Notes: generated by a model from the sequence alone, not told the origin. A stretch of 7,762 nucleotides of DNA from an uncultured Atopobium sp. (GCA_946999785.1 CAMQEO010000058.1:1-7762); one strand, 5' to 3'; numbered from the stretch's first letter, positions 1 through 5,773 are shown. Translations and numbers: made by a program.

Positions 1-930
1 AAAAACATCTTCCATACGCGGGCCATACGAGCGCATAATCTGCTGAAAATTGCGTAAACGCTGTTGCATATCATTGAGAACTTCGGGGTTACACTCAACA
101 CCATCAAGATGATGACGAATTTCGTCTGCAATATCTTCCATTTCTGCAACGCAGGCGGCAAGCCTATCTGCAAGTGGCGCAAGCGTTTCGTCGTAAGCAC
201 ATGCGCTCGCAAGAGCTTCTTGAGCCGTTGAGGCACTGTCGCGCGCTTTGTCTTCATCGATAAGCTCGCTTCGAGCCGTGTAGAGCGCTTCCATAAGATC
301 TTGAGCGTGTTCTGCGCGTGCACAATCTTGTTGGAGCTGCTCATATTCACCACGCTGCGGATTAAGCTCAGCTACGCGCGCTAGCATAAATTGCAGCGCA
401 TCAAGTTTTTCTTGCATCTCGCTGGTTTGTGACGTTAACTCGTCTAATTGGTTTGCAAGCTTACTGTATTGAGCATATGCCTCGCGATAGTGCTGTTGTA
501 CAGGCAAAATGTTAGAACTTGCCCATTCGTTGAGAATTTGGGCTTGATAGTGAGGCTGTAAAAGCTTTTGATGTTCGTGTTGATTGCATATATCAATTGA
601 TGGCGCAGCACTCTTGGCTAATCCTGCAAGAGAAACCATATGGTCATTCAGGGTAATTCGACTTCTGCCCGATGTATCAAGCGCACGAACAATAACTATG
701 TCATTATCGGTATTGTTGTCAAAAATCAAACGCGCTTCCACACGTAAATCGGTGCTTCCTTCGCGAATAGAAGCAAAATTTGCACGCTCTCCTGTTATAA
801 GCTTAACTGCGGACAAAAGTGCCGTTTTACCTGCTCCTGTTTCTCCAGTAAGCACAGTAAGACCACAAGCTGGACGAAGACGCACATCTTTAATTAATGC
901 AAGATTTTGAATATGGAGTTCATCAATCAT
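1..930 (-). CDS. recN: RecN, DNA repair ATPase (N-terminal 310 residues; 3' part beyond the window)
   Basis: SMC-like ATPase that acts early in double-strand break repair, holding DNA ends and promoting RecA-dependent recombination in the cytoplasm. Visible here are the N-terminal lobe (start MIDELHIQNLALI), the Walker A motif GETGAGKT at residues 29-36 with its lysine at 35, and the RecN-typical QHEHQ motif at 117-121. From about residue 130 a charged, Leu/Gln/Ala/Glu-rich stretch looks like the first arm of the coiled coil. The frame is open to the left edge, so the second coiled-coil arm and the Walker B half (a full RecN is about 550 residues) are not seen. The ATG start at 930-928 lies inside the end of nadK (8-nt overlap), with only a weak AGG upstream, so translational coupling to nadK is likely. 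It is the last visible gene of the asp23-nusB-xseB-tlyA-nadK operon. Confidence 0.95.
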   Translation of the reverse strand, partial: MIDELHIQNLALIKDVRLRPACGLTVLTGETGAGKTALLSAVKLITGERANFASIREGSTDLRVEARLIFDNNTDNDIVIVRALDTSGRSRITLNDHMVSLAGLAKSAAPSIDICNQHEHQKLLQPHYQAQILNEWASSNILPVQQHYREAYAQYSKLANQLDELTSQTSEMQEKLDALQFMLARVAELNPQRGEYEQLQQDCARAEHAQDLMEALYTARSELIDEDKARDSASTAQEALASACAYDETLAPLADRLAACVAEMEDIADEIRHHLDGVECNPEVLNDMQQRLRNFQQIMRSYGPRMEDVF

Positions 931-1780
931 GGGATGCCTGTCCGTAAAAAACACGAGAAACCGATTGATAAAAACTTGAAGGCGATGCTTCGAGCAATAA
1001 AATATCACCTTGACCACGCGTTATTTTTGCAGAAAGTGGAGTCATCTGCGCCCCTAAGGGCTGGCCGTCTGCAAAAAAGAGACGCTCCACATTGCGCTCG
1101 GTTGAAATGGAAATTTCTACAACATCAGAAGACGCGGTAAGAAATGCACGAGCTAGAATAGTATGGGGCGCAACGGGGACACACAGCATGCCTGTAAAGG
1201 TAGGCGTAACAATAGGGCCTCCAGCGGCGAGTGCATAGCCAGTAGATCCTGTTGCAGTTGCCACCACAAAGCCATCTCCACGAAGCGTGTCAATATGATG
1301 ACCTGATACGTCAACATTAAAAACGATCATGTCACCTTTACTACCATGACTCAGCGAAAAATCGTTAAGCGCAAAATTATGCAGCTCAATTTCTTGTCCA
1401 TGCTCATCCAAAAATAGCGAGGTAATTTGCAGCGTTGCGCGTCGCGAAACATGAAGCTCGCCTGCAAGCGCACGCTGAACCATGGTTTGCAACTCATCTG
1501 GACCTGCACTGGTTAAAAATCCTAAATGTCCATATGAAAGACCCAAAATAGGAATCTCACGATAACCCGTAATTTGTGCCGCGCGTAAAAGCGTGCCATC
1601 GCCGCCTAACGATATAACTAAATCGGTATCATCGACATTAAGAGGAATAACATTGGTTTTCTTCTTATCGGGCGCCCACACAACTTCAATAGATTGTTTT
1701 TCAAGAAATTCTGTAAGACGAGAAGCATCTAAAACAGCTTCTTGGCGTGAATAATTAGGGACAATTGCCACCTTAACCAT
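923..1780 (-). CDS. nadK: NAD kinase (NadK/PpnK family)
   Basis: Phosphorylates NAD+ at the 2'-hydroxyl of the adenosine ribose to make NADP+; soluble and usually oligomeric. The 285-residue length is normal for the family. The ATP/polyphosphate motif GGDGT is at residues 59-63 (Asp61 is the expected catalytic Asp). The NAD-binding core DGFVVATATGSTGYALAAGG spans 169-188, and the late FADGQ motif is at 236-240. At 139-140 the family's usual Asn-Glu pair reads Asn-Asp, a conservative change. The ATG start at 1780 is fixed by a very strong Shine-Dalgarno sequence 7 nt upstream. The gene follows tlyA after 53 nt, and its last 8 nt overlap the recN start. The tlyA-nadK-recN neighbourhood is common in Clostridia and supports the assignment. 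Well supported overall. Confidence 0.96.
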   Translation of the reverse strand: MVKVAIVPNYSRQEAVLDASRLTEFLEKQSIEVVWAPDKKKTNVIPLNVDDTDLVISLGGDGTLLRAAQITGYREIPILGLSYGHLGFLTSAGPDELQTMVQRALAGELHVSRRATLQITSLFLDEHGQEIELHNFALNDFSLSHGSKGDMIVFNVDVSGHHIDTLRGDGFVVATATGSTGYALAAGGPIVTPTFTGMLCVPVAPHTILARAFLTASSDVVEISISTERNVERLFFADGQPLGAQMTPLSAKITRGQGDILLLEASPSSFYQSVSRVFYGQASHD

Positions 1781-1786
1781 CGCGCG

Positions 1787-1796
1787 CCCTCCTCCC
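1787..1796 (-). promoter_or_regulatory. Strong Shine-Dalgarno sequence of nadK
   Basis: Read on the minus strand this is GGGAGGAGGG. Its AGGAGG core ends 7 nt before the nadK ATG. It is among the strongest ribosome binding sites in the window and stands out because most genes of this operon have short or weak ones. It lies in the 53-nt tlyA-nadK gap, the longest gap inside the operon. That gap also holds a 5-bp inverted repeat (ATAGC/GCTAT), but no convincing promoter or terminator. Confidence 0.8.
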
Positions 1797-1833
1797 TGAT
1801 AACGTGATTTATACCGTATAGCCTGTTGCTATT

Positions 1834-2688
1834 TTACTCTAACCATGTCGATAATGGATATAGACGCGCAGAAACTTCTGCAGAATCAACAACAGATGAA
1901 ACATCTAAAGAAGAGGATGCGTCAATTAATGACACACCAGAAGAAGGTGAAGATTGACGTGCGTCTTTACCAGCGGCAAGTAAAAATTCGCGGTTACCTT
2001 TATGGCCATAAATAGGACTTGGGCATAAAGCTAAAGGAACAAGACCCACCGATGTGCATGCATGCAAAGCACGCTCAATGGCTTTTATGTGCAGGCGCTT
2101 AGAGCGAACAATGCCACCTGATCCAACTTCTGCTTTATCAACTTCAAATTGCGGCTTAACAAGCGTAACAAAAAGCGAGCGCGGCTTCATAAGCGTATTC
2201 ACAGCAGCGATAATCGTTTGAATGGAAGTAAACGAAACATCACTTACTACTACATCAAAGAGATGATCAGGTGTTTGAAGCGAAGGAGCACAAATATTGG
2301 TTTTTTCAATGAGTTCAACCTTGGGGTTATTGCGCAATTCCCAGCTAAATTGAGCATAGCCTACATCAACCGCAGTAACGCAAGCAGCGCCATTTTGTAA
2401 CAAGCAGTCGGTAAATCCCCCCGTTGAAGCACCTACATCCAAACATTTTTTGCCTCGAACATCTATACCAAACGCTTCCAAAGCACGAACAAGCTTAAAA
2501 CCGCCTCGGCTTACGAATGGAATATGACTTTTAACGTGGAGATATATGCCAGCTGGCACCTGTTTTCCTGGATGAGTAAGGCGTTCGTGTTCTGATGAAA
2601 CTTCCCCTGCTAAAACAGCAGCATATGCTTCCTTTTGCGTTGCAAAAAATCCCTGCTGAACAAGCTCTGCGTCAAGACGTTGCTTCAT
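1834..2688 (-). CDS. tlyA: TlyA-family S4/FtsJ-like rRNA 2'-O-methyltransferase
   Basis: TlyA proteins are SAM-dependent 2'-O-ribose methyltransferases. In mycobacteria they modify 16S and 23S rRNA, which makes the ribosome sensitive to capreomycin; a hemolysin activity has also been reported. Residues 1-60 form an S4 RNA-binding domain (MKQRLDAELVQQG...). Residues 61-240 form a Rossmann methyltransferase with the SAM-binding motif LDVGASTGGFTD at 83-94. The FtsJ-type catalytic tetrad can be placed at Lys65 (SRGGFK), Asp150 (VVSD), Lys178 (LVKPQFE) and Glu234 (GNREF). After residue 240 a Ser/Asp/Val-rich tail of about 44 residues replaces any recognisable domain. The total of 284 residues is near the family length. 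The ATG start at 2688 matches the S4 start and lies 18 nt after xseB, with a weak AAGAG site. Function is inferred from the family; the exact rRNA targets in this organism are unknown. Confidence 0.94.
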   Translation of the reverse strand: MKQRLDAELVQQGFFATQKEAYAAVLAGEVSSEHERLTHPGKQVPAGIYLHVKSHIPFVSRGGFKLVRALEAFGIDVRGKKCLDVGASTGGFTDCLLQNGAACVTAVDVGYAQFSWELRNNPKVELIEKTNICAPSLQTPDHLFDVVVSDVSFTSIQTIIAAVNTLMKPRSLFVTLVKPQFEVDKAEVGSGGIVRSKRLHIKAIERALHACTSVGLVPLALCPSPIYGHKGNREFLLAAGKDARQSSPSSGVSLIDASSSLDVSSVVDSAEVSARLYPLSTWLE

Positions 2689-2706
2689 ACACTGCTCTTT
2701 TTGAAA

Positions 2707-3150
2707 CTAATGCGCAGACGTAGCGGCCGCTTGGTTGCCATCATGTTGAGAAGGTTCATCTTCAGATGAGTTGGGCTGCTCTTGTGAGGAATCGCTGGCG
2801 TTGGTAGAAGATTCCATCTTATTAGGTTTAGATGTATCGTTATTGGAAGAAGCAGCTACAGGAGTATCATCCGAAGAAGTATCAGTCTCAGAAGTATCGT
2901 TTTCAACATCGGCTGAAGGGGTATTTTTATGGGATACCGTATCAGCATCCGTAGCTACAAGCTCACTATCATCCAAATCTACCGCATCAACCATATCTAC
3001 CGCACGCGAACCAAGCTTAATTGCCTCATCAAACAAATCAAGCGAATTTTCCAAAGAAACTTCCTTGTCTTTAACCGAGGTAATGATCTGTTCAAGACGT
3101 GCTTTTATATCGGTAAAGCTTGTGTAATCTTGTGATGAAAGCTGTGCCAT
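2707..3150 (-). CDS. xseB: Exodeoxyribonuclease VII small subunit with a long acidic tail
   Basis: XseB is the small subunit of exonuclease VII, a processive nuclease for single-stranded DNA; several XseB copies bind the large subunit XseA. The first 65 residues match the family's two-helix pattern (SFTDIKARLEQIITSV, then SLENSLDLFDEAIKLG), and typical XseB proteins are only about 60-90 residues. Here about 80 further residues follow that are dominated by Ser, Thr, Asp, Glu, Asn and Ala. They have almost no hydrophobic residues and are surely disordered. I chose the ATG at 3150 because TAAGG, which overlaps the nusB stop, sits 7 nt upstream. The ATG at 3156 would add only Met-Tyr and leave 1 nt of spacing. 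No xseA gene adjoins it. The N-terminal domain is short, so the assignment rests on both similarity and position between nusB and tlyA. Confidence 0.85.
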   Translation of the reverse strand: MAQLSSQDYTSFTDIKARLEQIITSVKDKEVSLENSLDLFDEAIKLGSRAVDMVDAVDLDDSELVATDADTVSHKNTPSADVENDTSETDTSSDDTPVAASSNNDTSKPNKMESSTNASDSSQEQPNSSEDEPSQHDGNQAAATSAH

Positions 3151-3159
3151 ATACATACC

Positions 3160-3879
3160 TTAGAGTTTTAAAACGTTATCTTTGTGCGATAAGAACTCAT
3201 CAACAGCGCTGCGTACACATGCGCGAACATCAGAATCACTTGTTATATCAGTGTCAGCAAGCTGTGTTTTGTGAGACGCGTTTGCATTATGTGCACAAGC
3301 AGCATCACTATCAGCATCTTCTGCTGGTACATCTTCTGTAGTGGGCGTGGATACAGGATCATCAATAGTGTTCTGAGCAGCGCTTGAATCTCTATCAGAG
3401 GACATGGACACAGACTCATCAGATGTAGAAACATCTTCTAATACATCGCGCCCGTTTTCCATCATGCGCGCAACTTGTCCTAAAACACCATTGACAAAAT
3501 GCGAAGATTCATCGGTGCCATAAGCTTTTGCTAAATTAACCGACTCGTTAATAGTTACTGCAATATCCACGTCGTCTACTTTTATCATTTCGTAGAGTGC
3601 AAGACGCAAAATGTTGCGATCAACACTTAGCAGGCGATTAAGATTCCAGTTGGTAATTACGCGAGAAATAAGCGCATCAAGCTTGTCACGCAGCTCATCA
3701 GCGCCAAGAGCTAAGCGTTTCCCAAAGTCATCAAGGGGACCTTCGGACAATAAATAGTTTGTAGCAAGAACATCACAAACTTGCATGTTCCTTGATTCAG
3801 CCTGAAACATCAATTGAAGCGCTTGGCTGCGCGCAAGAGTTCTTCCTGCAAATTGTACCTTTTTTGGCACGTTATTCAC
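3160..3879 (-). CDS. nusB: NusB transcription antitermination factor with a C-terminal acidic extension
   Basis: NusB pairs with NusE (ribosomal protein S10) on boxA RNA and supports antitermination of rRNA operons. Residues 13-143 are a complete all-helical NusB domain: RSQALQLMFQ near the start, WNLNRLLSVDRNILRLALYE at 78-97, AVTINESVNLAKAYG at 107-121 and FVNGVLGQVA at 128-137. Bacterial NusB is normally about 130-150 residues. This one has 239, with about 95 extra residues rich in Ser, Asp, Thr, Glu and Ala that end in a short possible helix at 218-232. The start is a GTG at 3879 whose G is also the last base of the asp23 TAG stop. AAGGAG lies only 2 nt upstream of it, so the GTG at 3870 (11-nt spacing) is an equally possible start, three residues shorter. 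The asp23-nusB pair is a widely conserved neighbourhood. Confidence 0.95.
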   Translation of the reverse strand: MNNVPKKVQFAGRTLARSQALQLMFQAESRNMQVCDVLATNYLLSEGPLDDFGKRLALGADELRDKLDALISRVITNWNLNRLLSVDRNILRLALYEMIKVDDVDIAVTINESVNLAKAYGTDESSHFVNGVLGQVARMMENGRDVLEDVSTSDESVSMSSDRDSSAAQNTIDDPVSTPTTEDVPAEDADSDAACAHNANASHKTQLADTDITSDSDVRACVRSAVDEFLSHKDNVLKL

Positions 3880-4241
3880 TACTCCTTGGGAAATACTAAA
3901 CTGTCAATATATACGTCGATAGCACCAATTTCGCAAGAAAGCTGTTCTTGCAAAGCTGTTGCAACAGATGAACGAATTTCTTGTGCAAGACCCACAAAAG
4001 GATATCCATAAAAAACGGCAATATGGACATCTACAAAAAGTTTATCGTCTTCGACACGAGCCTCAACAGCTTTATCCTCTGGCAAAGACTTGGTCGTAAA
4101 CACCGAAATAAGGTTAGACGTAATATCGTTGCCGCCTACCTGCGCAACGCCTTCGATATGGCTTACTGCTTTTACAACTATTGCACGGAGAACATTTTGT
4201 GAAATACCCAAGCCGGAAATAAAAAGCTCATGTGTACTCAT
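3879..4241 (-). CDS. Asp23/Gls24 family (DUF322) envelope-stress protein
   Basis: A 120-residue member of the Asp23/Gls24 (YqhY-like) family of small cytoplasmic proteins. Some members are held at the membrane by AmaP. In Bacillus, YqhY sits beside accBC and has been linked to fatty-acid synthesis; the molecular role is generally unclear. Family hallmarks are ISQNVLRAIVVKAVSHIEGV at residues 13-32, followed by the strand LFVDVHIAVFYGYPF at 68-82 and the helix LAQEIRSSVATALQEQL at 85-101, ending in VYIDSLVF. The ATG at 4241 has AAGGG with 7-nt spacing. The frame stays open upstream to a TTG at 4322, but that extension has no family similarity and carries the leader. It is the first gene of the operon and overlaps nusB by one base. 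No transmembrane segment or AmaP partner is seen. Confidence 0.88.
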   Translation of the reverse strand: MSTHELFISGLGISQNVLRAIVVKAVSHIEGVAQVGGNDITSNLISVFTTKSLPEDKAVEARVEDDKLFVDVHIAVFYGYPFVGLAQEIRSSVATALQEQLSCEIGAIDVYIDSLVFPKE

Positions 4242-4391
4242 AGGATATCCCTTCAATACGTTTTGATTGATATTCCTGATAGGTGCGCCAACGGATCTTT
4301 GTGCAATATCTGTTACACGCAATGATAGGTACTACCAACATAGCATGTACCAAGCACAAGCGCGGCTGCCTCTACAGAAATCAAACCACTA
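4242..4391 (-). other. Untranslated leader of the asp23-nusB operon (predicted)
   Basis: If the candidate promoter at 4398-4426 is right, the transcript begins near 4391 and carries about 150 nt before the asp23 ATG. I see no known riboswitch pattern. An imperfect inverted repeat with GGTAC arms (4328-4332 and 4347-4351) is present but short. No U-tract follows it, so there is no classic attenuator. The asp23 Shine-Dalgarno site (AAGGG, 4249-4253) closes the leader. Confidence 0.35.
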
Positions 4392-4407
4392 CTATCAAGT
4401 ATAGTAG
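4389..4407. repeat. Perfect 7-5-7 inverted repeat over the asp23 -10 box (possible operator)
   Basis: The plus strand reads CTACTAT, then CAAGT, then ATAGTAG: perfect 7-base arms around a 5-base centre. The TATACT -10 box lies across one arm and the centre, and the predicted start of transcription lies in the other arm. There is no T-run after it, so it does not look like a terminator. Size and position fit a dimeric repressor site, but no regulator can be named from this window. Confidence 0.45.
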
Positions 4408-4426
4408 AGAATAGCTCTAAACAAAA
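4398..4426 (-). promoter_or_regulatory. Candidate sigma-70 promoter of the asp23-nusB-xseB-tlyA-nadK-recN operon
   Basis: On the minus strand TATACT at 4403-4398 matches 5 of 6 bases of the -10 consensus. The -35 is weak: TTGTTT at 4424-4419 with 15-nt spacing, or TTTTGT at 4426-4421 with 17-nt spacing. It lies directly after the efp terminator, where an operon promoter is expected. The weak -35 and the overlapping inverted repeat suggest regulation, which is inference. Confidence 0.4.
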
Positions 4427-4433
4427 GCGCGAC

Positions 4434-4471
4434 AAAAAATTCCGTGAAATGATACAACATTCCACGGAATT
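4434..4471 (-). terminator. Intrinsic terminator after efp
   Basis: Read on the minus strand, arms at 4471-4458 and 4451-4438 form a 14-bp stem (AATTCCGTGGAATG with CATTTCACGGAATT) with a single G-U pair and a 6-nt loop. The stem runs straight into a stretch of six T residues. It starts 22 nt past the efp stop codon and separates efp from the asp23 operon. Confidence 0.92.
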
Positions 4472-4493
4472 AAAAGTTTTAAACGTAAACAAC

Positions 4494-5057
4494 CTATACG
4501 CGAGCTACAAATTTACCAACACGTGTGTCAACGCGAACTTTTTCGCCCTGATTAAGGTACATAGGAACAGCAATAACCGCGCCAGTTTCGATAGTTGCAG
4601 GCTTGGTTCCTCCTTGTACGGTATCACCTTTGAAGCCAGGGTCGGTTTCGGTAATTTCTACCTCAATGAACATAGGAGGATTAACACCTAAAAGCTCGGT
4701 ATCAGCATACAAGAGCTGGCAGTTATCGTTTTCTTTTAACCATTTTTTATTATCGCCAATGAAATCTGCCGAAACAGGAATTTGTTCGTATGTTTCGTTG
4801 TCCATAAAATAGAACGAATCGCCATCGTTATAAAGATATTGCATTTCACGCGTGATAAGCTGAACGCTCTCAAACTTAGAACCTGCATTACATGTTTGAT
4901 CGATAACGCGACCGCTTTTAAGGTCTTTGATCTTATAGCGAACAAAAGCACCGCCCTTACCAGGCTTTACATGCTGAAACTCAACAATGGTGTAGTATTT
5001 GTTATTAATCTTAAGACCCATTCCGTTACGGAAGTCTGCAGTTGAAATTGCTGCCAC
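4494..5057 (-). CDS. efp: Translation elongation factor P
   Basis: EF-P binds between the P and E sites of the ribosome and relieves stalling at consecutive prolines. The three-domain protein is complete. Domain I has ISTADFRNGM at residues 4-13 and the tip loop HVKPGKGGAFVR at 29-40, with the functional lysine at position 34. Domain II has REMQYLYNDGDSFYFMDNET. Domain III has FIEVEITETDPGFKGDT, then GGTKPATIETGA, and ends KVRVDTRVGKFVARV. I set the start at the GTG at 5057, which gives 187 residues, the usual EF-P length; a weak GTGAG site lies 6 nt upstream. The frame is open back to a TTG at 5090, but those 11 residues have no counterpart in EF-P. The gene forms its own unit between two terminators. 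The lysine could be unmodified or modified; no epm or ymfI gene is visible here. Confidence 0.97.
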   Translation of the reverse strand: MAAISTADFRNGMGLKINNKYYTIVEFQHVKPGKGGAFVRYKIKDLKSGRVIDQTCNAGSKFESVQLITREMQYLYNDGDSFYFMDNETYEQIPVSADFIGDNKKWLKENDNCQLLYADTELLGVNPPMFIEVEITETDPGFKGDTVQGGTKPATIETGAVIAVPMYLNQGEKVRVDTRVGKFVARV

Positions 5058-5110
5058 GATGCACTCACTTTCTGTTAAAACTTGCACCAAGAAGCAAGTA
5101 GAATAGATTT

Positions 5111-5139
5111 TGTATAACTAAATTAGGTTACCATGTAAT
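5111..5139 (-). promoter_or_regulatory. Candidate promoter of efp
   Basis: On the minus strand ATTACA (5139-5134) and TATACA (5116-5111) are separated by exactly 17 nt. Each matches 4 of 6 consensus bases. Transcription would start near 5104, about 45 nt before the efp GTG. The rest of the 5140-5244 stretch is AT-rich and shows no convincing gene or structure. A TATAGC element near 5206-5211 has no good -35. Confidence 0.4.
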
Positions 5140-5244
5140 TCTACATTTTGCACGAGACTACATTGAGAAAAACACATCGTATTCAAATCATGGACGCGCC
5201 TCATAGCTATACTCTGCAAAGACACATAAAACGGACGTTTATAT

Positions 5245-5292
5245 AAAAAAGCGCACCATATAGTGCAGCATGTAGTGCATCATATGGTGTGC
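5245..5292 (-). terminator. Intrinsic terminator after the Man-PTS/DUF956 operon
   Basis: Minus-strand arms at 5292-5282 and 5261-5251 pair over 10 of 11 positions (GCACACCATAT with ATATGGTGCGC, one A-C mismatch). They are followed directly by six T residues at 5250-5245. The 20-nt apical part can close further through a TGCA/TGCA helix with an 8-nt loop. It begins about 30 nt past the DUF956 stop codon and ends the PTS transcript ahead of efp. Confidence 0.85.
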
Positions 5293-5321
5293 ATAGCACG
5301 TACTTCCCTGCCCAAACACAA

Positions 5322-5714
5322 TTATTTTTTGAACGGTGAAGTTAGCATCTTACAAATTCTTGTAATTCCTAGTTTAACTACATCCAAAAAAGAGAGCGAG
5401 CGATACATGCGATCTGGTGAAATGTAGGTACGTATAGCACGCAAGGTCTTTTTATTGTCCTTGGTAGAAAAAGAAAACTTTCCCGTCTTTTTAGTTTGGA
5501 TCATAAAGCGAGGAATAATTTTGCCCTTAAACAGCACCGAAGCGGCTACCGAATCGATTTCTTCCCAAGGTATTTGAATAAAGTCAGCAGGATTTTTTTC
5601 GTTATAAAACTCAAAGGCTTTATCACCAATCATAACGTGGCCGTAGGTGGTAAGTCCTAAAAACGATGCCGCCTTGATAGTAAGATCAACTTTTGTATTT
5701 TGAGAAGAAACCAT
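5322..5714 (-). CDS. manO: DUF956 family protein (ManO-like), PTS-associated
   Basis: A 130-residue soluble protein of the DUF956 family, encoded next to mannose-family PTS genes (ManO in lactic acid bacteria). Its biochemical role is not established; a regulatory or accessory role in sugar uptake is inferred from context. Recognisable stretches are NTKVDLTIKAASFLGLTTYG at residues 6-25, MIGDKAFEFYN at 28-38, IQIPWEEID at 46-54, FKGKIIPRFMIQTKKTG at 62-78 and RSLSFLDVVKLGI at 105-117. The C-terminus is basic (SPFKK). I chose the ATG at 5714, with GAGG 4 nt upstream, because it begins where the family similarity begins. The frame extends to a GTG at 5750, but that part overlaps the hairpin and is not conserved. 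A terminator-like hairpin lies between this gene and EIID, so its expression may be lower than that of the PTS genes. Confidence 0.88.
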   Translation of the reverse strand: MVSSQNTKVDLTIKAASFLGLTTYGHVMIGDKAFEFYNEKNPADFIQIPWEEIDSVAASVLFKGKIIPRFMIQTKKTGKFSFSTKDNKKTLRAIRTYISPDRMYRSLSFLDVVKLGITRICKMLTSPFKK

Positions 5715-5736
5715 TTTTCCTCTTTCATTTTGTAGT

Positions 5737-5773
5737 AAAAGCGCGCACACGTAGCATACTACATGCGCGCGCT
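5737..5773 (-). terminator. Intra-operon hairpin between EIID and DUF956 (attenuator or mRNA stabiliser)
   Basis: On the minus strand arms at 5773-5759 and 5754-5740 make a 15-bp stem with a 4-nt loop (TATG). The base is a GC-rich AGCGCGC/GCGCGCT block, and the upper part pairs with two G-U wobbles. Four T residues (5740-5737) follow, after which the run is broken by ACTAC. This is a strong stem with a short U-tract, so partial termination is plausible. It lies 31 nt past the EIID stop and about 14 nt before the DUF956 Shine-Dalgarno site. Confidence 0.7.

Noticed and set aside
139..420. Possible separate small gene in the left-edge region
   Set aside because: The minus-strand RecN frame is continuous from 930 to position 1 with coiled-coil-like composition, so the whole stretch belongs to recN.
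584..1140. Two plus-strand frames opposite recN and the end of nadK
   Set aside because: RecN motifs (GETGAGKT, QHEHQ) and NadK motifs are clear on the minus strand, and the plus frames show no domain.
1781..1833. Possible internal promoter in the tlyA-nadK gap (TATAAA)
   Set aside because: No -35 element lies at a suitable distance. The gap is explained by the strong nadK ribosome site.
2821..2920. Recurring GAAGTATC-like words in the xseB tail as a possible repeat array
   Set aside because: The copies are short, irregularly spaced and explained by repeated Asp/Thr/Ser codons. They are not a CRISPR array or a true tandem repeat.
2771..3127. 118-codon plus-strand open frame, Ser-rich
   Set aside because: It is the antisense of the low-complexity xseB tail and domain. 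Its Ser/Val/Glu-rich translation mirrors the repeats of the other strand, and there is no ribosome site or family similarity.
4242..4322. N-terminal extension of Asp23 to a TTG at 4322
   Set aside because: The 27 extra residues have no family similarity, and a good Shine-Dalgarno site precedes the ATG at 4241.
5058..5090. N-terminal extension of EF-P to a TTG at 5090
   Set aside because: It would make EF-P 198 residues. The family starts at the GTG at 5057, which gives the usual 187.
5190..5246. 18-codon plus-strand open frame starting with ATG in the efp upstream region
   Set aside because: It is very short, with no ribosome site, no hydrophobic or leader-like character and no neighbour on that strand.
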